From UBA4615 sp046046245 (GTDB lineage: Bacteria; Pseudomonadota; Gammaproteobacteria; Burkholderiales; Burkholderiaceae_E), in assembly GCA_046046245.1 (NCBI GenBank), contig JBJOKE010000023.1:1-64000 (forward strand): a stretch of 64,000 bases of DNA, in the 5' to 3' direction. The translations under genes and the position numbers were made by a program. Shown piece by piece: positions 50,157-58,671 of this stretch (within the stretch, counting starts at the first letter, position 1; every line of letters starts with the position of its first letter). A model generated the notes under the pieces. That model was not told where the DNA came from. It worked only from the letters and a program-made list of their open reading frames with translations, and ran no database searches.

Positions 50157-50981
50157 TCAGGCTCCGAGGTAGACCCGGATGACCTCCGGATCGGTACGCA
50201 CCTCGTCCGGGGTGCCGTGCCGGATCATCTTCCCGACGTCGAGCGCGGTGACGCGGTCGCAGACCCGGAAGACGAAGTCGGTGTGGTGCTCGACCAGCAG
50301 CACGCCGATACCGGCGTCGCGCATGGTGCGGACGATGCCGCCGAGGTGGTCGATCTCGTCGGTGGACAGGCCGCCGGCGGGCTCGTCGAGCAGGATGAAG
50401 CGCGGCCTCATCGCGAGCCCGCGCGCGATCTCGAGGAAACGCTGCTCGGCGTGCTCGAGCAGGTTCGCGCGACGGCCGATCGCATGGCCGAGGCCGACGC
50501 CGTGCAGCAGCTCGGCCGCGCGCTCGCGGGCGACCGCGTCCTCGCGGGCCGCGCGCGGCAGGCCGAACGCGGTGCCGAGGAAGCCGGCCCTCGCGTGGAC
50601 CCACGCGCCCAGCATCGCGTTCTCGAGCACCGACAGCGTGGGCAGCAGGCGCGGCTTCTGGAAGGTGCGGGCGACGCCCAGCGCCGCGCGGCGCTGGACC
50701 GACGCGGCTTCCAGCCGCTCGCTGCCCAGCGTCACCACGCCGGAGCTCGGCTCGTAGTAGCCCGACAGCATGTTGAGCAGGGTCGTCTTGCCGCTGCCGT
50801 TCGGACCGATCAGCCCGTGGACCTCGCCGGGTCGCAGCTCGAGCGACACGTGGTCGAGCGCGACCAGGCCGCCGAAGGCCTTGGTGACGTCGACCGCGCA
50901 CAGCGGCGGACCGGACTGCGCGGCAGGCGTCGTCGACACCGCCGCCCCGGCGTCCGCGGAGGCCGCGGCGGGGGCGCTCAT
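50157..50981 (-). CDS. livG: Branched-chain-type ABC transporter ATP-binding protein LivG
   Basis: 274-residue ABC ATPase with Walker A GPNGSGKTT near residue 60. The signature region reads LLEHAEQRFLEIARGLA (LSGG replaced by LEHAEQ), a common LivG variant of this subgroup, and Walker B is FILLDEPAGGLS. A 25-residue Ala-rich N-terminal extension is present. The start overlaps livM by 4 bases (ATGA). Confidence 0.9.
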   Translation of the reverse strand: MSAPAAASADAGAAVSTTPAAQSGPPLCAVDVTKAFGGLVALDHVSLELRPGEVHGLIGPNGSGKTTLLNMLSGYYEPSSGVVTLGSERLEAASVQRRAALGVARTFQKPRLLPTLSVLENAMLGAWVHARAGFLGTAFGLPRAAREDAVARERAAELLHGVGLGHAIGRRANLLEHAEQRFLEIARGLAMRPRFILLDEPAGGLSTDEIDHLGGIVRTMRDAGIGVLLVEHHTDFVFRVCDRVTALDVGKMIRHGTPDEVRTDPEVIRVYLGA

Positions 50982-51973
50982 TCGGCCCCCCGGATCGCGC
51001 GCGACAGCCGCGGAAGGTCGGGCTTCACCGGCACGCTCTCGACCTTCCTGGGTCGGATCCGCTCGGCGACGATCTCGAACAGTCGGCCGATGCCCTCGGG
51101 CACCACCAGCACCACCAGCAGCAGCATCAGCCCGTAGAAGAAGTTGCCGAGCTTCGCCAGCGGCGAGACCAGCTCGGGCAGCGCGGTCAGCACCACCACG
51201 CCGATGAACGGCCCGAGGATCGAGCCGCGCCCGCCGATGATGATGCACACGAAGAAGAACATCGACAGCTCGAAGTGGAAGGTGTCGGGCGTGATGTAGC
51301 TCTGCAGCGATGCGAAGAGCGCGCCGCCGACGCCCGCGGCCACGCCGCTGAAGACGAAGGTGGCGAGCTTCGCCCGGAACACCGGCACGCCGACCGCCTG
51401 CGCGGTGACCACGCTGTCGCGGATCGCGATCAGTCCGCGGCCCGTCATCCGGCGCGCGACGTTCCAGGTCAGCCAGGTGACGACGGCGGCGGTGGCCGCG
51501 ACGAGGTAGTAGAAGCCCGCCGGCGAGTCGAAGGGCGCGGGAAACGACGGCACCGCGAGGCCCACGCCGCCGCCCGTCAGCTCACCCTGCGCGAGCACGA
51601 ACTCGCCGACGATCAGCGAGACCGCCATCGTCGCCATCGCGAAGTAGAAGCCCGGCAGGCGCAGGCTCGGCAGCCCCAGCACGAGGCCCGCGAGCCCGCA
51701 CAGCGCGCCCGCGCCCGCGACCGCGAGCGCCGGGTGCAGGCCCGCCTTGCCGGCGAGGATCGCGAACGCATAGGCACCGATCGACAGCAGCCCCACGTGG
51801 CCGATCGACAGCTGGCCGCTGTAGCCGATCACGAGGTTGAGCCCGCCGATCAGCACCCAGTAGGCGGCGATCAGCGTGGCGAGGTGCAGCTGGTACTGGT
51901 CGCCCGCCCACAGCGGCAGGGTGGCCGCGGCCACGGCGAAGACGACGCCGGCCGCGAGACGCTTCGTGTCCAT
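50978..51973 (-). CDS. livM: Branched-chain-type ABC transporter permease LivM
   Basis: 331-residue inner-membrane permease with about nine hydrophobic segments. LivM hallmarks: LNLVIGYSGQLSIGHVGLLSIGAYAFA near residue 45 and RDSVVTAQAVGVPVFRAKLATFVFSG near residue 190, followed by GGRGSILGPFIG. Acts as a heterodimer with LivH. Ends with a charged cytoplasmic tail. Confidence 0.92.
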   Translation of the reverse strand: MDTKRLAAGVVFAVAAATLPLWAGDQYQLHLATLIAAYWVLIGGLNLVIGYSGQLSIGHVGLLSIGAYAFAILAGKAGLHPALAVAGAGALCGLAGLVLGLPSLRLPGFYFAMATMAVSLIVGEFVLAQGELTGGGVGLAVPSFPAPFDSPAGFYYLVAATAAVVTWLTWNVARRMTGRGLIAIRDSVVTAQAVGVPVFRAKLATFVFSGVAAGVGGALFASLQSYITPDTFHFELSMFFFVCIIIGGRGSILGPFIGVVVLTALPELVSPLAKLGNFFYGLMLLLVVLVVPEGIGRLFEIVAERIRPRKVESVPVKPDLPRLSRAIRGAE

Positions 51974-51987
51974 CTTCCGGGCCCTCC

Positions 51988-52848
51988 TCAGACCGGCCGC
52001 ACGTTGCGCGAGCCGAGCAGTCCTTCGGGCTTGACCAGCAGCACGACCATCAGCAGGCCGACCGCGATCGTCTGCTGGTACTCGCCGCCGAAGAAGTAGC
52101 TGGCGAACGCGTTCAGCAGCCCGAGCGAGAAGCCGCCGATCAGCGCGCCGACGTTCGAGCCCAGCCCGCCCACCGCGAGCGCGATGAAGCCGTTGAGCGT
52201 CAGCGTCATGCCGAGCGCGAAGTAGGCGAAGGTCAGCTGTCCGGCGGCGAAGCCGGTGAGCCCGCCCAGCGCGCCGGCGAGCACGTAGGACGCGACGCGG
52301 ATCCGGTCGGTCGACACGCCGCGCGCCCGCGCCGCGAACGCATCCTCGGACATCGCGACGAAGAGCTTCCCGTACAGGGTCCGCGAGTAGAAGAGCTCGA
52401 GGCCCACCGCCATCACCACCGCGAGCGCCACCGGCAGCCAGAACTTCTGGTCGACGATGCCGGCGCTGAACTCCTGCGGGATCAGCCGCGGGAAGGGCTT
52501 CGGCTCGGTGCCCCACCAGAGCCCCACCGCCTGCTGGATCATCGTGGCCACGGCGAGCGTGGACAGCAGCCACAGGTGTTCGTCGCTGCGGGCCAGAACG
52601 CGCCTGATCGCGACCACGTCGGTCAGCCAGCCGAACAGCGCGCCGACACCGACACCCGCGACCAGCCCGAGCCACCATGGCAGCCCGAGCCCGGAGATCG
52701 CGTAGGCGCCGAACACGCCCCCGAGCATCGGAATGTGGCCGGTGGTGACCGACAGCACCTTCGAGGTCGAGAACATCACGTTGTAGACGAGCGCCGTCGC
52801 GGCGAACAGTGCGCCGGTGGCGAGGCCTGAGACGATCACGAACAGCAT
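51988..52848 (-). CDS. livH: Branched-chain-type ABC transporter permease LivH
   Basis: 286-residue inner-membrane permease. N-terminal VSGLATGALFAATALVYNVMF and the LivH-type loop MSEDAFAARARGVSTDRIRVASYVLAGALGGLTGFAAGQL near residue 175 are visible, then GFIALAVGGLGSNVGALIGGFSLG. It starts after a 161-base gap behind livK and 14 bases before livM. Confidence 0.92.
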   Translation of the reverse strand: MLFVIVSGLATGALFAATALVYNVMFSTSKVLSVTTGHIPMLGGVFGAYAISGLGLPWWLGLVAGVGVGALFGWLTDVVAIRRVLARSDEHLWLLSTLAVATMIQQAVGLWWGTEPKPFPRLIPQEFSAGIVDQKFWLPVALAVVMAVGLELFYSRTLYGKLFVAMSEDAFAARARGVSTDRIRVASYVLAGALGGLTGFAAGQLTFAYFALGMTLTLNGFIALAVGGLGSNVGALIGGFSLGLLNAFASYFFGGEYQQTIAVGLLMVVLLVKPEGLLGSRNVRPV

Positions 52849-52877
52849 GGACTGATCCGCCGCTGGGGAGAAGACCG

Positions 52878-52912
52878 GTTCGTCGGGAAATCGCGGAGAA
52901 ACCGCAGCGAAC
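52878..52912 (-). promoter_or_regulatory. Stem-loop in the livK-livH gap
   Basis: GTTCG (52878-52882) and CGAAC (52908-52912) bracket GCGG and CCGC (52893-52896, 52902-52905). The imperfect hairpin sits in the 161-base gap after livK. Hairpins here often protect or limit transcripts so that more binding protein than permease is made. Confidence 0.3.
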
Positions 52913-53009
52913 GGGCCCGGACCGGTGGCGGGGAGCGCAGCCGTGCGTGATGTACGGCGAGCACCGCCGGCGCCGGGCCGGGACGCGCAGCAGGCCTATC
53001 CGCGGCTTC

Positions 53010-54194
53010 TCAGCGGGCGACCTTGAAGCTGCCGTCCTTGAACGTGTTCGCCACGTTCGCGACCATGCCGCTGTCCGGGAAGCCGTCGTGCTGCGTCGGA
53101 CCCCAGGTGTAGGTCCCGTAGACGCCCTTGAAGTTCTTCGTGTTCTCCAGGACCTTCTGGATCGCGGCCGGATCGGTCGAGCCCGCGGTCTTGACCGCAT
53201 GCTCGATGATCTTCACGCAGTCGTAGCCCATCGCCACCCACCAGAACAGGATGTCGATCTCGCCGCCGCCGGGCACGAGCTTCGCGCGGACCTTGTCGAC
53301 CAGCTGCTGGGTCTGCGCGGGCAGCTTGCCGTCCTCGCCGAACGAGGTGCTGACGTAGCCCGAGCCGTACGTGTTCGCCCAGTACTCGGGCTTGTTCAGC
53401 AGCTTGCGGATCTGCGCGGCCATCAGCGCCGGGTGGCCGACCACCGGCACGTCCCAGCCCATGTCGCCGCGGGCGTTCAGCAGCCGGCCGAGCAGGCCGG
53501 TCGCGGCGGACCAGGGCATGATCACGTCGGCGCCGGCGGCGCGCGCCTTCTGCATTTCGTCCGTGAGGTCGGTCTTGTTCGGGTCGATCAGGACCGTGTA
53601 GACCGGCTTGATGCCGGCCGACTCGAGCATGCCGGTCGCGGTCCGCGCGCTCGCGGTGCCGTAGCCGGTGGTGTCGCCGATCACCGCGACCTTGCTGCGC
53701 TTGAGCTTCTTCAGCGCATAGTCGTTGGCGGTGGAGATCCACTGCCGGTTGGTGTTGATCACTCGGAACGCGCGCGGGTACTTGATCGGGTCGATCAGCT
53801 CCTCGAGCGCGCCGATCACCAGGTTCGGGATGCCGGCCTTCGCGATGATCGGCGTGGCGCCCAGGCCCTCGCCCGAGTTCACCGGACCGATCACGAAGTG
53901 GACCTTCTCCTGGAAGGCGAGCTGCTGCGCGAAGTTGACCGCCTTGGTCGGGTCGCCCGCCGTGTCGCGGGTCAGCAGCTCGATCTTGCGGCCGTTGATG
54001 CCGCCGGCCGCGTTGATCTCGTCGACCGCGAGCTGCACGCCCTGGTTCTCGGCGATGGCCGCCGACGACAGCGGTCCGGTCAGCGACGACAGCCAACCGA
54101 CCTTGATGGTGTTCTGCGCATGGGCGGCGCCCACCACGCCGGCGAGCGCGAGGCCGGCCAGCAGTTTCGGGATCAGTTTCAATGATTGAAACAC
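53010..54194 (-). CDS. livK: Branched-chain-type ABC transporter substrate-binding protein LivK
   Basis: 394-residue periplasmic protein translated from GTG at 54194, 7 bases after GGAGGA. Signal peptide ends at AHAQ near residue 27. Mature part: IKVGWLSSLTGPLSSAAIAENQGVQLAVDEINAAGGINGRKIELL, then GPVNSGEGLGATPIIAKAGI, the periplasmic-binding-protein type I fold. First gene of the 14-gene operon, so the pathway is headed by its importer. Confidence 0.93.
   Translation of the reverse strand: MFQSLKLIPKLLAGLALAGVVGAAHAQNTIKVGWLSSLTGPLSSAAIAENQGVQLAVDEINAAGGINGRKIELLTRDTAGDPTKAVNFAQQLAFQEKVHFVIGPVNSGEGLGATPIIAKAGIPNLVIGALEELIDPIKYPRAFRVINTNRQWISTANDYALKKLKRSKVAVIGDTTGYGTASARTATGMLESAGIKPVYTVLIDPNKTDLTDEMQKARAAGADVIMPWSAATGLLGRLLNARGDMGWDVPVVGHPALMAAQIRKLLNKPEYWANTYGSGYVSTSFGEDGKLPAQTQQLVDKVRAKLVPGGGEIDILFWWVAMGYDCVKIIEHAVKTAGSTDPAAIQKVLENTKNFKGVYGTYTWGPTQHDGFPDSGMVANVANTFKDGSFKVAR
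54176..54192. promoter_or_regulatory. Perfect 17-bp palindrome over the livK start
   Basis: GTTTCAAT (54176-54183), one G, ATTGAAAC (54185-54192). It covers codons 1-7 of livK and directly follows the GTG start region. Could be an operator acting as a roadblock, or a hairpin that hides the translation start. Confidence 0.45.
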
Positions 54195-54239
54195 GATATC
54201 TCCTCCGTCGTTGTAGGGCGCTTTTTCACGCGCTTCCGG

Positions 54240-54274
54240 GTTTCGATCGTGGTCGGCTGGACGAAACTTGTCAA
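54240..54274 (-). promoter_or_regulatory. livK operon promoter with GTTTCG/CGAAAC inverted repeat
   Basis: Reading leftward, TTGACA (54274-54269, a perfect -35), a 17-base spacer and CACGAT (54251-54246) precede the livK start by about 50 bases. Inside lies an inverted repeat, GTTTCG at 54240-54245 and CGAAAC at 54262-54267. Its GTTTC half-site recurs in the palindrome over the livK start, so one regulator, possibly the IclR protein, may bind both. Confidence 0.5.
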
Positions 54275-54453
54275 TGCGGACCGGTCCGGAAGCGGATCGC
54301 GCCCGGTGCGGGCCGTCGGCTCATGGCGGAGCCGCGGCCGCCGGCGGTCGGGCCGCAGCGCCCTCAGCGACGGCGCGGCCGCACGCGGCCGGACGGCGGG
54401 GGGCACCATGGCCGGACACGACTGCACGGACCCCGCCGGACCCGTCCGCCTCG

Positions 54454-55458
54454 ATGACCGACCCTGCTACCGCCGCCTCCGTCCGCAGCGCCCGCCCGGC
54501 GACGCCGAGCGCCCCGCGCGCCGCGTCCGCCCCGCGCGCTGCGTCCGCCCCGCGCGCACCGGCCGCCATGCCCCCCGAACTCGCCGGAACGCATGCCCGG
54601 CTCGCGCGGGTCTCGGGCACGCTCGCCGCCCGCTGGCTGGAGCAGGCGTCGGCCGACGGCGCGGAGCCGAGGCGCCTCGAGCGCCGGCTGCTCGACGAGC
54701 ACGTGCGCGCGCGCTGGGTCGACCACCCGCCGGTCCGCCACCTCGCGGCCGAGCTGCTGCGCTGCGGCCACCTCGAGGTCGCCGCCGAGTTCGCCGCCGC
54801 GATGCGCGCGCTCGGCCCCGACGCGTTCGCGGAGGTGGCCGCGGTGCTGCTCGATCGGCACGACATCGACCTGCCGAGCCTGTCGACCCCGCGCGGCGTC
54901 GTCGGCGGCGGCATGTTCCCGACCGAGGTCGAGCGCCCGGCGCCGCTGCACCGCGCCGACCCGCCGGAGGACGCGGCGGGCGACGCGCCGGGCGACGGCC
55001 TGGCGCTCAGCGCCGCCGATGCCGAGCCCGCGACCCGCACGCGACGCGTGCTCGCGACGTCGATCGACCTCGCCGCGTGGCTCGCGCTCGCGGCGACCAC
55101 CGCACCGGTCGGCGCGCTGGCACGGATGGATCAGGCGGCGATCGCCGCCTGGACGCCCGGCCTCGCGCTGCCGATCGGCGCGCTCGTGCTCGCCGGCGTC
55201 CAGGCCTGGCTGCTCGCCACCCGCGGGCAGTCGCTCGGCAAGCTCGCCGCCGGCATCCACGTGGTCCGGGACGACGACGGCGAGCCGCCCGGATGGCTGC
55301 GCGGCGTCGCGGTCCGCGGCGTCGCGGTGCCGCTGGTCTACGGGATCCCGGCGATCGGCGTCGGCGTGCTGGTCGCCGACGCGGCGATGATGCTCGTCCG
55401 CCGCGACCGCCGCGCGCTGCACGACCGCATCGCCGGCACCCGCGTGCTCGCCGACTGA
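54454..55458 (+). CDS. RDD family membrane protein
   Basis: 334 residues. The C-terminal half (from about residue 190) is an RDD domain: TRRVLATSIDLAAWLALA, a second helix LPIGALVLAGVQAWLLATRGQSLGKLAAGIHVVRDDDG and RRDRRALHDRIAGTRVL at the end. The first 35 residues are an Ala/Pro/Arg tract of repeated SAPRA units; residues about 45-150 form a helical region (SGTLAARWLEQ, DEHVRARWVDHPPVRHLAAELL) that I do not recognise. The ATG at 54454 is chosen because earlier in-frame sequence looks non-coding. Confidence 0.7.
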   Translation: MTDPATAASVRSARPATPSAPRAASAPRAASAPRAPAAMPPELAGTHARLARVSGTLAARWLEQASADGAEPRRLERRLLDEHVRARWVDHPPVRHLAAELLRCGHLEVAAEFAAAMRALGPDAFAEVAAVLLDRHDIDLPSLSTPRGVVGGGMFPTEVERPAPLHRADPPEDAAGDAPGDGLALSAADAEPATRTRRVLATSIDLAAWLALAATTAPVGALARMDQAAIAAWTPGLALPIGALVLAGVQAWLLATRGQSLGKLAAGIHVVRDDDGEPPGWLRGVAVRGVAVPLVYGIPAIGVGVLVADAAMMLVRRDRRALHDRIAGTRVLAD

Positions 55459-55553
55459 CCCGGGGGTCGCGCCGGACGGCCCGGCACGATCGCCTACACT
55501 GGCGCCTGCGCGCCGGCCGAGGCGGCCTGCGCGAGCCCGCCGGAGCCGTCCCC

Positions 55554-57329
55554 GTGAGCCTCACCCTCGAGACCCTGAACGCCGCGCCCGCGGCGGAATT
55601 CGCCGCACTGCTCGCCGGCACCTACGAGCACTCGCCGTGGATCGTCGAACGGGCCACCTCGCGCCGGCCGTTCGCATCGCTTGCCGCGCTCAAGCGCGCG
55701 CTGGTCGAGGTGGTCCGCGAGGCCTCGCCCGGCGAGCGCCTCGCGCTGCTGCGCGCGCACCCCGAGCTCGCCGGCCGGGCGATGGTCTCGAAGACGCTGA
55801 CCACCGAGTCCACCGACGAGCAGTCGCGCGCCGGCCTCACCGCCTGCACGCCCGAGGAGTTCGAGACGCTGCATCGGCTCAATGCCGAGTGGAACGCGAA
55901 GTTCGGCTTCCCGTTCATGCTCGCGGTCCGCGGTCCGCGCGGCACCGGGCTGTCGCGCGCGCAGATCATCGCGGAGTTCAGCCGTCGGCTCGCGAACCCG
56001 GTGGACCACGAGCTCGAGGAATGCCTGCGGCAGGTCCACCGCGTGGTGGAGCTGCGGCTCGACGACAAGCTCGGCCACGTGCCGGCGCTGGGCGACCGGA
56101 TCCTCGACGAAGCCGCCGAACTCGCCGCGCACTCCGACCCGGGCTTCGCCGAGCGCGGCGAGCTCACCGTCACCTACCTGACCGACGCCCATCGCGCCTG
56201 CGCGACGCGGATCGACGCGTGGATGCGCGAGGCGGGCTTCGACGAGGTCGCGCACGACGCGGTCGGCAACGTGGTGGGCGTCTACCACGGCGCGGATGCC
56301 TCGGCGAAGCGGCTGCTGACCGGCAGCCACTACGACACCGTGCGCAACGGCGGCCGCTACGACGGCCGGCTCGGCATCCAGGTACCGATCGCCTGCGTGC
56401 GCGAGCTGGCGCGCACCGGCCGTCGGCTGCCCTTCGGCATCGAGGTGGTGGCGTTCGCCGAGGAGGAGGGCCAGCGCTACAGGGCGACCTTCCTCGCGTC
56501 GGGCGCGCTGATCGGCCGCTTCGACGCCGCCTGGCTCGACCAGGCCGACGCCGCCGGCATCACGATGCGCGACGCGATGGCGGCCGCCGGCCTGCGGCCC
56601 GAGGACATCCCGTCGATCCGCCGCGATCCGTCGCGGTACCTCGGCTTCGTCGAGGTCCACATCGAGCAGGGCCCGGTGCTCGCCGAGGCCGACCTGCCGC
56701 TCGGCGTGGTCACCTCGATCAACGGCAGCGTCCGCTACGTCTGCGAGTGCGCCGGCCTCGCCGCGCACGCCGGCACCACGCCGATGGGCCGGCGCCGCGA
56801 CGCGGCTGCCGCGGTTGCCGAGCTGCTGCTCTACGTCGAGCGGCGCGCATCCGCGGTGCCCGACGTCGTCGGCACCGTGGGCCTGCTCGAGGTGCCCTCG
56901 GGCTCGATCAACGTCGTGCCCGGCCGCTGCCGCTTCAGCCTCGACCTGCGCGCGACCACCGATGCGGCGCGCGACGCCTGCGCGACCGACGTGCTCGCCG
57001 AGGCCGAGCGCATCGCCGCGGCGCGCGGCGTGACGTTCCGGATCGAGGAGACGATGCGCGCGCCCGCCGCGCCGAGCGATCCCGCGTGGCAGGCGCGCTG
57101 GGAGCGCGCGGTGGCCTCGCTCGGGCTGCCGGTGTTCCGCATGCCCTCGGGCGCCGGTCACGACGCGATGATGCTGCACCGGATCATGCCGCAGGCCATG
57201 CTCTTCTGCCGCGGCCTGAACCTCGGCATCAGCCACAACCCGCTCGAGGCGATCACCAGCGACGACGCCGAGCTGGTCGTGCGCGCGTTCGCCGCGCTGC
57301 TCGACGACCTCGTCGCCCATCCGGCCTGA
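55554..57329 (+). CDS. uraD: Bifunctional OHCU decarboxylase/allantoate amidohydrolase (UraD-AllC fusion)
   Basis: 591-residue fusion of two purine-degradation enzymes, from a GTG at 55554. Residues 1-165 are UraD, which makes (S)-allantoin from OHCU: YEHSPWIVERA, HPELAGRA, TDEQSRAGL and GFPFMLAVRG are family motifs. Residues 180-591 are an M20-type Zn hydrolase like allantoate amidohydrolase: GSHYDTVRNGGRYDG with His and Asp ligands (near residue 260), AEEEGQRY, GFVEVHIEQGPVLAE (near residue 365) and a C-terminal GAGHDAMMLH. The allantoinase that works between the two reactions is not in the window. Confidence 0.88.
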   Translation: MSLTLETLNAAPAAEFAALLAGTYEHSPWIVERATSRRPFASLAALKRALVEVVREASPGERLALLRAHPELAGRAMVSKTLTTESTDEQSRAGLTACTPEEFETLHRLNAEWNAKFGFPFMLAVRGPRGTGLSRAQIIAEFSRRLANPVDHELEECLRQVHRVVELRLDDKLGHVPALGDRILDEAAELAAHSDPGFAERGELTVTYLTDAHRACATRIDAWMREAGFDEVAHDAVGNVVGVYHGADASAKRLLTGSHYDTVRNGGRYDGRLGIQVPIACVRELARTGRRLPFGIEVVAFAEEEGQRYRATFLASGALIGRFDAAWLDQADAAGITMRDAMAAAGLRPEDIPSIRRDPSRYLGFVEVHIEQGPVLAEADLPLGVVTSINGSVRYVCECAGLAAHAGTTPMGRRRDAAAAVAELLLYVERRASAVPDVVGTVGLLEVPSGSINVVPGRCRFSLDLRATTDAARDACATDVLAEAERIAAARGVTFRIEETMRAPAAPSDPAWQARWERAVASLGLPVFRMPSGAGHDAMMLHRIMPQAMLFCRGLNLGISHNPLEAITSDDAELVVRAFAALLDDLVAHPA

Positions 57330-57369
57330 GCGCCCGCCGCCGGCCGCCCTCCTCCGACCCGCGCCCCCG

Positions 57370-58593
57370 ATGACCGACCACGAGACCCTCGACGCCTGGA
57401 TCGACGCCCACTTCGACGACGAGGTGCGCTTCCTTCAGGCGCTCGTCCGCGTGCCCACCGACACGCCGCCCGGCGACAACGCGCCGCACGCCGAACGCAC
57501 CGCGGAGCTGCTCGGCGCGATGGGCTGGACGGTGGAGCGGCACGCGGTGCCCGCCGCCGAGGTCCGCGAGCAGGGCATGGCGTCGATCACCAACCTGATC
57601 GTGCGCCGGCGCTTCGGCGACGGCCCCGTCGTGGCGCTGAACGCCCACGGCGACGTGGTGCCGCCGGGCGAGGGCTGGCGCCACGACCCCTACGGCGCGG
57701 AGATCGTCGACGGGAAGCTCTACGGCCGCGCGTCGGCCGTCAGCAAGAGCGATTTCGCCACCTACGCGTTCGCGCTGCGCGCGCTCGAATCGCTCGGCGC
57801 CGCGCTGAAGGGCACGGTCGAGCTGCACTTCACCTACGACGAGGAGTTCGGCGGCGAGCTCGGGCCCGGGTACCTGCTGCGCACCGGCGCGACGAAGCCC
57901 GACTACCTGCTCGCCGCCGGCTTCTCCTACCAGGTGATCACCGCGCACAACGGCTGCCTGCAGCTCGAGGTGACGGTGCACGGCAGGATGGCGCATGCGG
58001 CGATCCCGCACAGCGGGATCGACGCGCTGCAGGGCGCGACCGCGATCCTGAACGCGCTCTACGCGCAGAACGCCCTCTATCGGACGCGACGCTCGGCGGT
58101 GCCCGGCATCGACCACCCGTACCTGAACGTCGGTCGGATCGAGGGCGGCACGAACACCAACGTCGTGCCCGGCCGGGTCGTGATGAAGCTCGACCGCCGG
58201 ATGATCCCCGAGGAGGATCCGGCGCAGGTCGAGGCCGACGTGCGCCGCGTCATCGAGGACGCGGCGAACACCGTCCCGGGCGTGACGATCGGGATCCGCC
58301 GATTGCTGCTCGCGCACGCGCTGAAGCCGCAGCCCGCGGCCGAGCCGCTGGTGCGGGCGCTGCAGCGGCACGGCGAGGCGGTCTTCGGCGAGCCGATCCC
58401 CACCTCCGGCACGCCGCTCTACACCGACGCGCGCCTCTACGGCGCGGCGGGCGCGGCCTGCGCGCTGTACGGCGCCGGACCGCGGACGGTGCTGGAGTCG
58501 AACGCCAAGCGCGCCGACGAGCACCTGGTGCTCGAGGACCTGCGACACGCGACGAAGGTGGTGGCGCGAGCACTGCGGGACCTGCTCGGCTGA
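57370..58593 (+). CDS. M20 family metallopeptidase/ArgE-DapE-type deacylase
   Basis: 407-residue zinc hydrolase. NAHGDVVPPGEGWRHDPYG provides the first His and Asp (near residue 95); DEEFGGELGPGY provides the catalytic Glu pair (near residue 160). The usual bridging-Asp segment reads GRASAVSKSDFATY instead of GRGAxDMKGG, which marks a distinct M20 subfamily. It begins 40 bases after the UraD-AllC gene, so it may act on a ureide or N-carbamoyl amino acid; that is inference from context. Confidence 0.83.
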   Translation: MTDHETLDAWIDAHFDDEVRFLQALVRVPTDTPPGDNAPHAERTAELLGAMGWTVERHAVPAAEVREQGMASITNLIVRRRFGDGPVVALNAHGDVVPPGEGWRHDPYGAEIVDGKLYGRASAVSKSDFATYAFALRALESLGAALKGTVELHFTYDEEFGGELGPGYLLRTGATKPDYLLAAGFSYQVITAHNGCLQLEVTVHGRMAHAAIPHSGIDALQGATAILNALYAQNALYRTRRSAVPGIDHPYLNVGRIEGGTNTNVVPGRVVMKLDRRMIPEEDPAQVEADVRRVIEDAANTVPGVTIGIRRLLLAHALKPQPAAEPLVRALQRHGEAVFGEPIPTSGTPLYTDARLYGAAGAACALYGAGPRTVLESNAKRADEHLVLEDLRHATKVVARALRDLLG

Positions 58594-58625
58594 CGCGACG
58601 GGGCCGCGGCGGTCGGGCCGCCCTC

Positions 58626-58671
58626 GTCAGGCGGTGCCGGTCAGGCAGTGCCGGTCAGGCAGTGCCTGACC
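58626..58671. repeat. 14-bp tandem repeats ending in a perfect palindrome
   Basis: GTCAGGCGGTGCCG (58626), GTCAGGCAGTGCCG (58640) and GTCAGGCAGTGCCT (58654) are tandem. The last unit forms a perfect 19-base palindrome at 58653-58671 with arms GGTCAGGCA and TGCCTGACC. It contains the stop codon of the thioesterase gene and lies between convergent genes, so it may also serve as a terminator. Confidence 0.75.

Noticed and set aside
39980..54194. Reading the livKHMGF genes as a simple branched-chain amino-acid importer
   Set aside because: The importer is joined without a break to CoA-synthetase, DUF35, AtuA and reductase genes, so a standard Leu/Ile/Val role is unlikely, although not excluded.
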